Notes under the pieces: generated by a model
What the model was told of the DNA's origin: nothing
The model's database searches: none
The model's input: only the letters and a program-made list of their open reading frames with translations
NCBI GenBank assembly: GCA_003551745.1
Contig: PUNI01000060.1
Location: forward strand, 1 to 6,790
DNA length: 6,790 bases
Direction: 5' to 3'
DNA from: Paracoccaceae bacterium
GTDB lineage: Bacteria; Pseudomonadota; Alphaproteobacteria; Rhodobacterales; Rhodobacteraceae
In this document: piece by piece, positions 1 through 5,930 of the stretch
How positions within the stretch are numbered: the stretch's first letter is position 1
Layout: the number at the start of each line of letters is the position of its first letter
Position numbers and translations under genes: made by a program

Positions 1-1
1 C

Positions 2-1042
2 CGCGATGGCGCCTGGCACGGCCGCGAGGTGACCGTCCGGGCCGTGCCGGCGCCCCAGCCGGCGTCGGTCGCGGTCGGGCCCGGCTTTGCCTAGCAGCCC
101 GGCACGCCGGACGCGGGCGGGACGGGCGGACTTGCCGACGCAGTGCGCGCTGCGGCGGCTGGCGCGCATGCCGAAACCCGCGCACATATCTCCCAGCCGG
201 TCGGGCGCAGTGCTCTGTTCCTGCACAGCTTCTTCGCCCGGATCGCCGACAGCGCGGCCCTGCGGGTCGTTGCGCGGGCCCAGCATGCCTGGGGGCAGCG
301 GGAGGTTGCCGGCACGCCGATGGCGGAGCTTCCCATCCTGTCCGTCGTGGCGCCCTTTCGCGCCGGCGTACCGGCCGGGCCCGACCACTACACTCGGGTG
401 CGGCCGGGCCGGCTGCTGATGCGCCACCTGCACGATCTCTACGAGTATCCGAACACGCTGCGGATCCTGCGCATCGACGGCGCCCGGCTCGTCGAATGGC
501 TGGAACGCATTGCAAGCCTCTACGCGCATCTGCCCGCCGGCGCCCGTACGGCGCAGATGATCGACGGCCCCAGCCCGTCCTATTATTTCGACCGGATGGC
601 GGGTGTCTCCTATGTCATCGACCTGTCGCGCCCGGCGCGCTATGCGCAGGACGGATCGCTGGCAGACGCCGCCGCGCGCCGGGTCGTGGATCTCAGCCGG
701 GGCGGCGAGCCCATCGACCCGGACGCGCCGCTGCTGATCGTCACCAACAACTACCGGGCCGCCGGCGGAGGGGGCTTTCCCGGCACCGGCGCGGAAGCCG
801 AGGCCGTGGCCGCAAGTACCCACCCGAACCGCAGCGCCCTGTTGGCGCATGTTCGGGCCCTGACCGAGATCACGCACCGGCCGCAAGGCGAGGGGTGGCG
901 GCTCACGGCGCCCCCCGGCACCAGCGCCCTCTTCGACACGTCCCCAGCCGCCGCCGGGCATCTCGACGAGATCGCCCACTACGCGCCCGAGCCACAGGGG
1001 CTGACCGAAACCGGCTTCCTGCGCCTGCGCCTGCACTTCTGA
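2..1042 (+). pseudogene. cpdB: CpdB-type 2',3'-cyclic-nucleotide 2'-phosphodiesterase/3'-nucleotidase, 3' part, interrupted by an in-frame TAG
   Basis: CpdB enzymes are about 650-residue periplasmic proteins that hydrolyse 2',3'-cyclic nucleotides and 3'-nucleotides. An N-terminal metallophosphatase domain holds the metals and a C-terminal 5'-nucleotidase-type domain binds the base. The window begins inside the gene. The frame from base 2 reads DGAWHGREVTVRAVP, which fits the end of the metallophosphatase domain, and then meets TAG at 92-94. The same frame continues with the whole C-terminal domain: HAETRAHISQPVG (168-206), LPILSVVAPFRAG (329-367), DLYEYPNTL (434-460), YYFDRMAGVSY, and TNNYRAAGGGGFPG (743-784). 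It ends with a TGA at 1040-1042. The longest open stretch after the stop begins at GTG 143 (299 codons), but no ribosome binding site precedes it, and it would encode only the substrate-binding half without the metal centre. Family assignment is secure. Loss of function is inferred, and a sequencing error at 92-94 is the main alternative. It converges with gst across 20 bases. Confidence 0.75.
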
Positions 1043-1062
1043 GCCGGCGGACGGGCCGTCGC

Positions 1063-1773
1063 TCAGTCGGCGGCCGGCTGCACCAGACCGCGCTGCACCG
1101 CCGGGCGCGCGAGAAACCTCTCGAGCCATTCCGGCACATGGCGCAGCTCGTCATACCCGGTGACCGCCCCGGCCTTGTAGAAGTCGCGCAGCGAGCGGAC
1201 CCAGGGCGCCAACGCGATGTCGGCGATGGAATAGGCGCCCGCCACCCAGTCGCGCCCGTCGAGCCGCCCTTCGAGAACCTTCAGCAGCCGTGCCGCCTCG
1301 TCGATGTAGCGCTGGCGGGGCCTCGGATCCTCGATATCCTTGCCCCCGAGCGCATAGAAGAAGCCGAGTTGACCGAACAGCGGCCCGACCCCGCCCATCT
1401 GGAACATCAGCCACTGCAGGACGTGATAGCGGCCGGCCGGATCGGCGGGCAGGAAGCGGCCGGTCTTCTCGGCCAGATAGACCAGGATCGCCCCGCTCTC
1501 CCACAGTGCCAGCGGCCCGCCGCCCGGGCCATCGGGATCGATGATGGCGGGGATCTTGTTGTTGGGGTTGAGGCTGAGGAACTCCGCCGTGGTCTGGTCG
1601 CCCTGCAAGATGTCGACCCTGTGCGCATCGTAGGGCAGGCCCAGCTCCTCCAGCAGGATCGAGACCTTCACCCCGTTCGGCGTGGGAAAGGAGTAGAGCT
1701 GGACCGCGTGCGGATCTCGCGGCGACCAGCGGCGGGTGATGGGGAAGGTGTCGAGCGCGGCGGGGATGTCCAT
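1063..1773 (-). CDS. Nu-class (YghU/YfcG-like) glutathione S-transferase
   Basis: This 236-residue cytosolic protein is a glutathione transferase of the Nu class. Escherichia coli YfcG and YghU of this class act as glutathione-dependent disulfide reductases rather than classical conjugating enzymes. The thioredoxin-fold domain spans about residues 24-106. It shows the TPNG motif (31-34) in place of a catalytic Tyr/Ser/Cys, NKIPA (72-76) with the cis-proline, and the glutathione-binding ESG (92-94). The helical domain follows, with QWLMFQMGGVGPLFGQ (120-135) and the YSIADIA N-capping box (181-187). About 20 residues precede the first strand, as in YghU-like proteins. The start at 1773 is chosen because AAGAGGAGAG ends a few bases before this ATG. 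An in-frame ATG at 1827 would add 18 residues with no family match. It is divergent from mscL and convergent with cpdB. Its substrate is not evident. Confidence 0.93.
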   Translation of the reverse strand: MDIPAALDTFPITRRWSPRDPHAVQLYSFPTPNGVKVSILLEELGLPYDAHRVDILQGDQTTAEFLSLNPNNKIPAIIDPDGPGGGPLALWESGAILVYLAEKTGRFLPADPAGRYHVLQWLMFQMGGVGPLFGQLGFFYALGGKDIEDPRPRQRYIDEAARLLKVLEGRLDGRDWVAGAYSIADIALAPWVRSLRDFYKAGAVTGYDELRHVPEWLERFLARPAVQRGLVQPAAD

Positions 1774-1786
1774 GATCTCTCCTCTT
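1774..1786 (-). promoter_or_regulatory. Ribosome binding site that fixes the gst start
   Basis: Read on the minus strand, AAGAGGAGAG (1786-1777) contains a full AGGAG core 5 bases before the ATG at 1773. This selects the 236-residue product over the longer in-frame start at 1827. Confidence 0.7.
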
Positions 1787-1832
1787 GCAGGCGTGGCGGC
1801 GAGGGCCCGGTCATGCCGGCCCGTCATCGGGG

Positions 1833-1838
1833 ATTGTA
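1833..1838 (-). promoter_or_regulatory. Candidate -10 box for gst
   Basis: The minus strand reads TACAAT, five of six matches to the sigma-70 -10 consensus, in an otherwise GC-rich region and about 60 bases upstream of the gst ATG. The only -35-like hexamer, TTGCCA (1855-1850 on the minus strand), is 12 bases away, which is too close for a standard spacer. The assignment therefore rests on the -10 alone. Confidence 0.3.
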
Positions 1839-1860
1839 ATGCGGAGGGTTTGGCAATTCA

Positions 1861-1888
1861 CTCTGCGCCGGCGCACAGAGCGGCGCCG
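1861..1888. repeat. Palindromes upstream of mscL: possible operator or leader hairpin
   Basis: TGCGCCGGCGCA (1864-1875) is a perfect 12-bp palindrome. Flanking CTC (1861-1863) and GAG (1878-1880) extend it with a two-base bulge, and a second perfect palindrome CGGCGCCG (1881-1888) follows directly. The block lies 20 to 47 bases upstream of the mscL ATG, between the divergent gst and mscL genes. It could be a protein-binding site or an RNA hairpin near the mscL ribosome binding site. In DNA this GC-rich, chance palindromes made of CG and GC steps are common. Confidence 0.35.
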
Positions 1889-1907
1889 TACATAAGGGAG
1901 ACCCGAC

Positions 1908-2333
1908 ATGCTCAGAGAATTTCGTGACTTCATCGCCCGGGGCAATGCCATGGACCTCGCCGTGGGCATCATCATCGGCGCCGCCTTCACCGCCATCGTC
2001 AACAGCCTCGTCGAGGATCTGATAAACCCCGTCATCGGGCTGTTCACCGGCGGCGTCGACTTCTCCAACCTCTTCGTCGCCCTCTCGACCGAGAGCTACC
2101 CCTCGGTCGCCGCCGCCCAGGCGGCCGGCGTGGCGGTTTTTCAATACGGGTCCTTCATAACCGCCATCATCAACTTCCTCATCATCGCCTGGGTCGTGTT
2201 CCTGCTGGTCAAGCTGATCAACAAGGTCAAGTCGGCCGTCCCGACCGGCGGGCCGGAGGACGCGGAAGAGCCGAAGGGCCCCACGCAGGAGGAACTGCTG
2301 GCCGAGATCCGCGACGCCCTGAAGGCGCGCTGA
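1908..2333 (+). CDS. mscL: Large-conductance mechanosensitive channel MscL
   Basis: MscL forms a homopentameric inner-membrane pore that opens under membrane tension and releases solutes during hypo-osmotic shock. The 141-residue length is normal for the family. The N-terminal amphipathic helix FRDFIARGN (5-13) leads into TM1 (about 14-42) with the signature [12 protein letters not shown]. Gly20 aligns with Escherichia coli Gly22, the pore-constriction position. A periplasmic loop (about 43-78, containing GGVDFSNLF) is followed by TM2 (about 81-104) with [17 protein letters not shown]. An acidic, proline-rich linker precedes the C-terminal bundle helix [14 protein letters not shown] (126-139). 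The start is supported by AAGGGAG about 7 bases before ATG 1908. It is divergent from gst, and the muramidase gene follows on the same strand after 85 bases. The gene looks intact. Confidence 0.97.
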   Translation: MLREFRDFIARGNAMDLAVGIIIGAAFTAIVNSLVEDLINPVIGLFTGGVDFSNLFVALSTESYPSVAAAQAAGVAVFQYGSFITAIINFLIIAWVVFLLVKLINKVKSAVPTGGPEDAEEPKGPTQEELLAEIRDALKAR

Positions 2334-2418
2334 GGCGATCGCGCGCGACAGGCGTGCGGTGCCCGGCCTGCCATGCTAGGCTGCCGCGACGTCAATCCAG
2401 ACAGCGGGGGGACCGGCC

Positions 2419-3258
2419 ATGGCATTCTCGAAGGAGGTGCTCAAGCAGATCACGCAGATCGCCAAGGCGCGCGGGATCGAACCCGCCGCCCTGGCAGCGG
2501 TGGTGGAGGTGGAAAGCGGCGGGCGCGCCTTCACCACGATCGACGGCCGGCAGCTGCCGCTGATCCTCTACGAATTCCATGTCTTCTACCGCTGGCCCGG
2601 GCTCGGCGATACCCAGCGCAAGGAGGCGGTGCGGCGCAAGCTGGCAGCCCCACGCTGGGGCGACCTGCCCTATGCCACCACCCAGAAGGCGCGCTACAAC
2701 CAGCTGGCGCGGGCGAGCCGCATCGACCCTCAGGCCGCCCATGCCGCCTGTTCCTGGGGTGTCGGGCAGGTGCTGGGCGAGAACGCCGACTGGCTTGGCT
2801 ACGGCACGCCGAAGGCGCTGGCCGAACGCACGATGGAAGGGCTCGACGGCCAGATCGAGGTGATGCTGCGCTTCATCGAGCGCCGACGCCTGCTGCCTGC
2901 CATGGCCGCGGCCGACTGGCGCCATTTCGCGCGCATCTACAACGGGCCGGGACAGGTCGACCACTACGCCCCGCTGATGGCCGCCGCCTATCGTCGGCAC
3001 GGCGGCACGGTGACGGCCGTGCCGGACGAGGATCGCCTCCTGCTGCGCGTCGGCATGCAGGGCGAAGACGTCGCCCGGCTCCAGCGCATGCTGCGCGGCC
3101 AGGGCTTCTCGCTGGTCATCGACGGCGACTTCGGCCCGGCCACCGAGCGGCAGCTGCGCGCCTTCCAGGCCGAGCAGGGTCTGGAGGTGGATGGCATCGC
3201 CGGCCCGGTCACGCTGGGCCGGCTGGAGGCCCTCGCCGGGCGGGGGGCGGTCGCCTGA
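2419..3258 (+). CDS. Endolysin-like N-acetylmuramidase (DUF3380 type) with C-terminal peptidoglycan-binding domain
   Basis: This 279-residue protein is a predicted muramidase that cleaves the N-acetylmuramic acid-N-acetylglucosamine bond of peptidoglycan. The catalytic domain (about 10-195) carries ALAAVVEVESGG (24-35, probable catalytic Glu32), LILYEFHVFYR (48-58), SWGVGQVLGENADWLGY (112-128) and ARIYNGPGQ..HY (171-183), all typical of the N-acetylmuramidase family formerly called DUF3380. The C-terminal part (about 207-272) is a PG_binding_1 domain, with LRVGMQGEDVARLQ (209-222) and IDGDFGPATERQLRAFQ (234-250). There is no signal peptide or membrane anchor, as in holin-dependent phage endolysins, yet no holin, spanin or other phage gene is nearby. 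Upstream of the ATG is only a G run, a weak ribosome binding site. The stop lies one base from the convergent ald stop. It may be a domesticated prophage lysin or a housekeeping enzyme; export and purpose are unknown. Confidence 0.88.
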   Translation: MAFSKEVLKQITQIAKARGIEPAALAAVVEVESGGRAFTTIDGRQLPLILYEFHVFYRWPGLGDTQRKEAVRRKLAAPRWGDLPYATTQKARYNQLARASRIDPQAAHAACSWGVGQVLGENADWLGYGTPKALAERTMEGLDGQIEVMLRFIERRRLLPAMAAADWRHFARIYNGPGQVDHYAPLMAAAYRRHGGTVTAVPDEDRLLLRVGMQGEDVARLQRMLRGQGFSLVIDGDFGPATERQLRAFQAEQGLEVDGIAGPVTLGRLEALAGRGAVA

Positions 3259-3259
3259 C

Positions 3260-4378
3260 CTACCGCTTCAGCGCCAGCGCCGGCGAGATCACGTCGATCC
3301 CCAGCGCCTTGCCGACCGCATAGTAGGTCAGCTGCCCGGCGTGCACGTTCAGCCCCGCCAGCAGATGCGGGTCGTCCTCGCAGGCCTGCCGCCAGCCCCG
3401 GTCGGCCAGCGCCAGAACGAAGGGCAGCGTGGCGTTCGAAAGCGCCTTGGTCGACGTGCGCGGCACGGCGCCGGGCATGTTGGCGACGCAATAGTGCTGG
3501 ATGCCGTCGACCTCGTAGATCGGGTCCTGATGGGTGGTGGGCCGCGAGGTCTCGAAACAGACGCCCTGATCGATCGCAACATCCACCAGCGCGGCGCCGG
3601 GCAGCATCCGGGCAAGCTGGTCGCGGCTGACGAGCGTGGCCGCCGCCGCGCCGGGGATCAGCACCGCGCCGATCACCATGTCGGCCGTGGGCAGAAGCTC
3701 GTCGAGCGCCTCGGCGCTGGAATACTGGGTTGTCAGCCGGCCCATGAACACGTCGTCGAGGTAGCTCATCCGCGGCACCGAGCGGTCGAGCACCGTGACA
3801 TTGGCCCCCATGCCCACCGCGACCCGTGCCGCCGCGGTGCCGACCACGCCGCCGCCCACGATCACCACATTCGCCGGCCGCACGCCCGGCACGCCGCCCA
3901 TCAGAACGCCGCGCCCGCCATTAGCCTTCTGCAGCGTCCAGGCGCCGGCCTGCGGGGCCAGCCGCCCGGCCACCTCGGACATCGGCGCCAGCAGCGGCAG
4001 GCCTCCGGCGCGGTCGGTCACGGTCTCATAGGCGATGGCGGTCACGCCCGAGGCCAGAAGGTCGCGGGTCTGTTCGGGGTCAGGCGCGAGGTGCAGATAG
4101 GTGAACAGCACCTGCCCCTCCCGCAGCCGCCTGCGCTCGGTCGCCTGCGGCTCCTTGACCTTCACGACCAGCTCGGCCTCGGCAAAGACCTCCTCGGCGG
4201 CCCCGGCCAGCCGCGCCCCGGCAGCGGCATAGTCGTCATCGGTGAAGCCGGCTCCGGCCCCGGCGCCCGCCTCGATCAGCACCGCATGGCCATGGGCCAC
4301 CGCCTCGCGCACCGCAGCCGGCGTCAGGCCGACGCGGTATTCCTGCGGCTTCACTTCCTTCGGGCACCCGATCAGCAT
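3260..4378 (-). CDS. ald: Alanine dehydrogenase
   Basis: Ald catalyses the reversible NAD-dependent oxidative deamination of L-alanine to pyruvate and ammonium in the cytosol, letting alanine serve as a carbon and nitrogen source. The 372 residues match the normal family length. Visible functional residues are Arg15 (YRVGL) and Lys75 (VKVKEP), which bind the substrate; His96 (YLHLA) and Asp270 (VDVAID), which are catalytic; the NAD-binding GGGVVG loop (175-180); and Asp198 (VTVLD), which binds the adenosine ribose. CVANMPGAVPRTST and SNATLPFVLALADRGW near the C-terminus are family signatures. After Asp270 the usual Gln-Gly-Gly reads Gln-Gly-Val. The start is supported by GGGAGG 6 bases before the ATG on the minus strand. 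The gene is divergent from an Lrp/AsnC regulator, which in many bacteria (AldR, BkdR-like) controls ald in response to alanine. Such control is inferred here from layout. Confidence 0.97.
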   Translation of the reverse strand: MLIGCPKEVKPQEYRVGLTPAAVREAVAHGHAVLIEAGAGAGAGFTDDDYAAAGARLAGAAEEVFAEAELVVKVKEPQATERRRLREGQVLFTYLHLAPDPEQTRDLLASGVTAIAYETVTDRAGGLPLLAPMSEVAGRLAPQAGAWTLQKANGGRGVLMGGVPGVRPANVVIVGGGVVGTAAARVAVGMGANVTVLDRSVPRMSYLDDVFMGRLTTQYSSAEALDELLPTADMVIGAVLIPGAAAATLVSRDQLARMLPGAALVDVAIDQGVCFETSRPTTHQDPIYEVDGIQHYCVANMPGAVPRTSTKALSNATLPFVLALADRGWRQACEDDPHLLAGLNVHAGQLTYYAVGKALGIDVISPALALKR

Positions 4379-4405
4379 GGCAATCCTCCCCTACTCGTCG
4401 CTCGA

Positions 4406-4423
4406 AGCATGCCACAGCATGCC
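4406..4423. repeat. Tandem AGCATGCC repeats with 10-bp period in the ald-lrp control region
   Basis: AGCATGCC occurs at 4406-4413 and again at 4416-4423. Each copy contains the palindrome GCATGC (4407-4412 and 4417-4422), so the two half-symmetric sites sit exactly one helical turn apart, on the same DNA face. They lie about 28 to 45 bases upstream of the ald ATG, close to where its promoter or transcript start should be. This is a plausible binding array for the neighbouring regulator or another protein. The sites do not match the AT-rich Escherichia coli Lrp consensus. Confidence 0.4.
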
Positions 4424-4481
4424 GCGCAGGGGCTCGCAAACTGTGCTGGTGCCGGCCGCGGCCTGCGGTAATCTGTTGCGC

Positions 4482-4487
4482 GATAAT
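4482..4487 (+). promoter_or_regulatory. Candidate -10 box for the Lrp/AsnC regulator gene
   Basis: GATAAT (five of six matches to TATAAT) stands in the most AT-rich patch of the ald-lrp intergenic region. It would start a transcript near 4494, just ahead of the AAGGAG ribosome binding site at 4500-4505 and the ATG at 4517. No good -35 hexamer is seen at 16 to 18 bases, so an activator-dependent or weak promoter would be needed. Confidence 0.35.
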
Positions 4488-4516
4488 GGCTGTTTTTCGA
4501 AGGAGATTGCGCCAGC

Positions 4517-4975
4517 ATGGAGATCGACGATACCGACCGGCGGATCCTGACCGTCCTGCAGAAGCACGGCCGGATTACCAACGCCGAGCTCGCCGAGCGC
4601 GTGCACCTGTCGGCCTCGGCCTGCCACCGGCGCGTGCAGCGCCTGGAGGCCGAGGGCGTGATCCGCGCCTGGGTGGCGCTGCTCGATGCCCGGGCCATGG
4701 GCCGGCCCTCCACCGTCTTCGTCGAGATCAAGCTGTCGGGCCAGTCCGAGGAGGTGCTGGAGGCCTTCGAGCGCGAGGTGCGCCGCATCCCCGACGTGCT
4801 GGAGTGCCATCTGATGGCGGGCACGGCCGATTATCTGCTCAAGATCCTCGCCCGCGACACCGAGGATTTCGCCCGCATCCACCGCCGCTATCTCTCGCGC
4901 CTGCCGGGCGTGGTGCAGATGCAGTCCTCCTTCGCGCTGCGCACCGTGGTCAGCACCACCGCGATCCCGGTCTGA
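4517..4975 (+). CDS. Lrp/AsnC-family transcriptional regulator, probable regulator of ald
   Basis: This 152-residue protein is a feast/famine DNA-binding regulator that normally assembles as dimers to octamers and senses an amino acid. The N-terminal winged helix begins with DDTDRRILTVLQKHGRIT (4-21). The helix-turn-helix is about 21-44 (NAELAERV, LSASACHRRVQRLE), followed by EGVIRAW. The C-terminal RAM ligand-binding and oligomerisation domain (about 65-148) contains the GTADYLLK turn (102-109), where effector-binding residues lie in this family, and ends with the usual STTAIPV tail. AAGGAG precedes the start by 11 bases, a slightly long spacing. It is divergent from ald, the standard position of AldR-type regulators, and precedes the transporter genes on the same strand by 130 bases, so it may control both. 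L-alanine as effector is inference. A symbol such as aldR would need functional support. Confidence 0.93.
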   Translation: MEIDDTDRRILTVLQKHGRITNAELAERVHLSASACHRRVQRLEAEGVIRAWVALLDARAMGRPSTVFVEIKLSGQSEEVLEAFEREVRRIPDVLECHLMAGTADYLLKILARDTEDFARIHRRYLSRLPGVVQMQSSFALRTVVSTTAIPV

Positions 4976-5105
4976 GCCCAAAGCGCGGGCAGCGCGCCGG
5001 CCCCGCGCGCCACCGGGCCGACAAGCGCCTTGCCCGGGCCGGCAGCCGGCGGCTAACTGCGGGCTGTCCCGGCGCCCCCGCGGACACCACAGGGAGACAC
5101 GCACC
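4976..5105 (+). promoter_or_regulatory. GC-rich gap between the regulator and the transporter genes
   Basis: This 130-base gap has several GC-rich inverted repeats. The clearest is CCGGGC (5013-5018) paired with GCCCGG (5032-5037) around a 13-base loop. No T run follows, so a classical intrinsic terminator is not supported. No convincing -35/-10 pair was found; TTGCCC (5030-5035) lacks a good partner. The gap therefore does not tell whether the transporter genes have their own promoter or are read through from the regulator gene. Confidence 0.25.
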
Positions 5106-5930
5106 ATGACCCGTCCCTTCCTTCGCCTCGCCCCGGCCCTGGCTCTCGGCCTCACCCTGCTCGGCCCCGCCCAGGCCGAGGAGCGCACCCCGATGGACCC
5201 GCGCCTCGTCACACCCGGCCAGCTGACCGTGGCCACCGGCGATCCGGTCTTCCCGCCCTGGATGCTGAACAACGACCCGGCCGGCGGCGAGGGTTTCGAG
5301 AACGGCCTCGTCTATGCGCTCGCCGCCGAGATGGGCTTCGCGCCCGAGGATGTGGTCTGGGTCGGCACCACCTTCGAGCAGGCGATCGCACCCGGGCCGA
5401 AAGACTATGACTTCAACATCCAGCAGATCTCGGTCACCGAGCCGCGCCGCGCCTTCATCACCTTCAGCCAGGTCTACTTCCAGCCCGACAAGGCCGTGGT
5501 CGCCCTGCCCGGCAGCCCGGTCGAGGACGCGACCAGCTTCGCCGAACTCCGGGACGCCCGCTGGGGCGTCACGATCGGCACCACCGACGCCGACTATCTC
5601 GTCAACATCCTCGGCATCGACGACGCCGCGGTCTTCGACGACCAGGTGGGCGTCTTCCAGGCGATGCAGGCCCGCCAGATCGACGCCACCGTCGTGGCGC
5701 TGCCCACCGCGCTCTTCGTCACCGCGGTGCAGGTGCCCGAGGCGCAGATCGTCGCCCTGCTGCCGCCGGACGAGAACGACTTCGGCCACGGGCTGGCGTT
5801 CGAGCTCGGCAACCCGCTGGTCGCGTGGGTGGACGAGGCGCTCGGCGCGCTGATCGACCGCGGCGTGGTCGCGGAACTCACGGCCACCTGGCTCGTCGCC
5901 GATCCCGACCTGCCGGTGATCACGGAATGA
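5106..5930 (+). CDS. Secreted family-3 solute-binding protein of an amino-acid-type ABC transporter
   Basis: This 274-residue protein is a periplasmic solute-binding component of the polar amino acid uptake family. Residues 1-24 form a Sec signal peptide with a leucine/alanine-rich core and an AQA/EE cleavage site; there is no lipobox cysteine, so it should be soluble. The SBP_bac_3 fold covers about 38-265. PVFPPWM (47-53) is the first-lobe aromatic ligand loop, and GFENGLVYALAAEMGF (63-78) the following helix. SVTEPRRAFITFSQVYF (109-125) contains Arg114, matching the carboxylate-binding arginine of HisJ-type proteins. In the second lobe the usual acidic residue a few positions after 'ID-A' is absent: IDATVVALP (192-200) has Ala198 where HisJ has Asp161. 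The ligand is therefore unclear and may not be a standard alpha-amino acid. AGGGAG lies about 10 bases before the ATG. Its last bases overlap the permease start. Confidence 0.88.
   Translation: MTRPFLRLAPALALGLTLLGPAQAEERTPMDPRLVTPGQLTVATGDPVFPPWMLNNDPAGGEGFENGLVYALAAEMGFAPEDVVWVGTTFEQAIAPGPKDYDFNIQQISVTEPRRAFITFSQVYFQPDKAVVALPGSPVEDATSFAELRDARWGVTIGTTDADYLVNILGIDDAAVFDDQVGVFQAMQARQIDATVVALPTALFVTAVQVPEAQIVALLPPDENDFGHGLAFELGNPLVAWVDEALGALIDRGVVAELTATWLVADPDLPVITE

Noticed and set aside
1043..1062. GACGGGCCGTC symmetry between cpdB and gst as a shared terminator
   Set aside because: The arms leave a one-base loop, which cannot form a hairpin, and there is no T run on either strand.
496..1839. 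A 447-codon plus-strand open frame spanning the end of cpdB and all of gst
   Set aside because: It runs out of frame through cpdB and antisense through gst, both of which show clear family motifs. The product has no recognisable domain.
2345..2382. Promoter for the muramidase gene (GCGACA with TAGGCT or CATGCT)
   Set aside because: No pair of hexamers has both acceptable matches and a 16-18 base spacer. The gene may be read from mscL or have a promoter type not recognisable by eye.
1908..3258. mscL and the muramidase as a holin-endolysin lysis cassette
   Set aside because: MscL here is an ordinary tension-gated channel of normal length, its pore is far too small for a 30-kDa enzyme, and an 85-base gap separates the genes. 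Adjacency alone does not support joint function.
3191..4471. A 426-codon open frame on the plus strand across the alanine dehydrogenase gene
   Set aside because: It is antisense to ald, whose catalytic residues and length are complete. The translated product is low-complexity Arg/Gly/His/Ala sequence, as expected from an opposite-strand frame in DNA of this GC content.
5013..5037. Hairpin after the regulator gene as an intrinsic terminator
   Set aside because: The stem is only 6 bp with a 13-base loop and no following T run. Inverted repeats of this size are expected by chance in such GC-rich sequence.
4391..5789. Long minus-strand open frames (4391-5272 and 4950-5789) opposite the regulator and binding-protein genes
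   Set aside because: They overlap well-supported genes, have no recognisable domain and no convincing ribosome binding site, and their composition is typical of antisense shadows.
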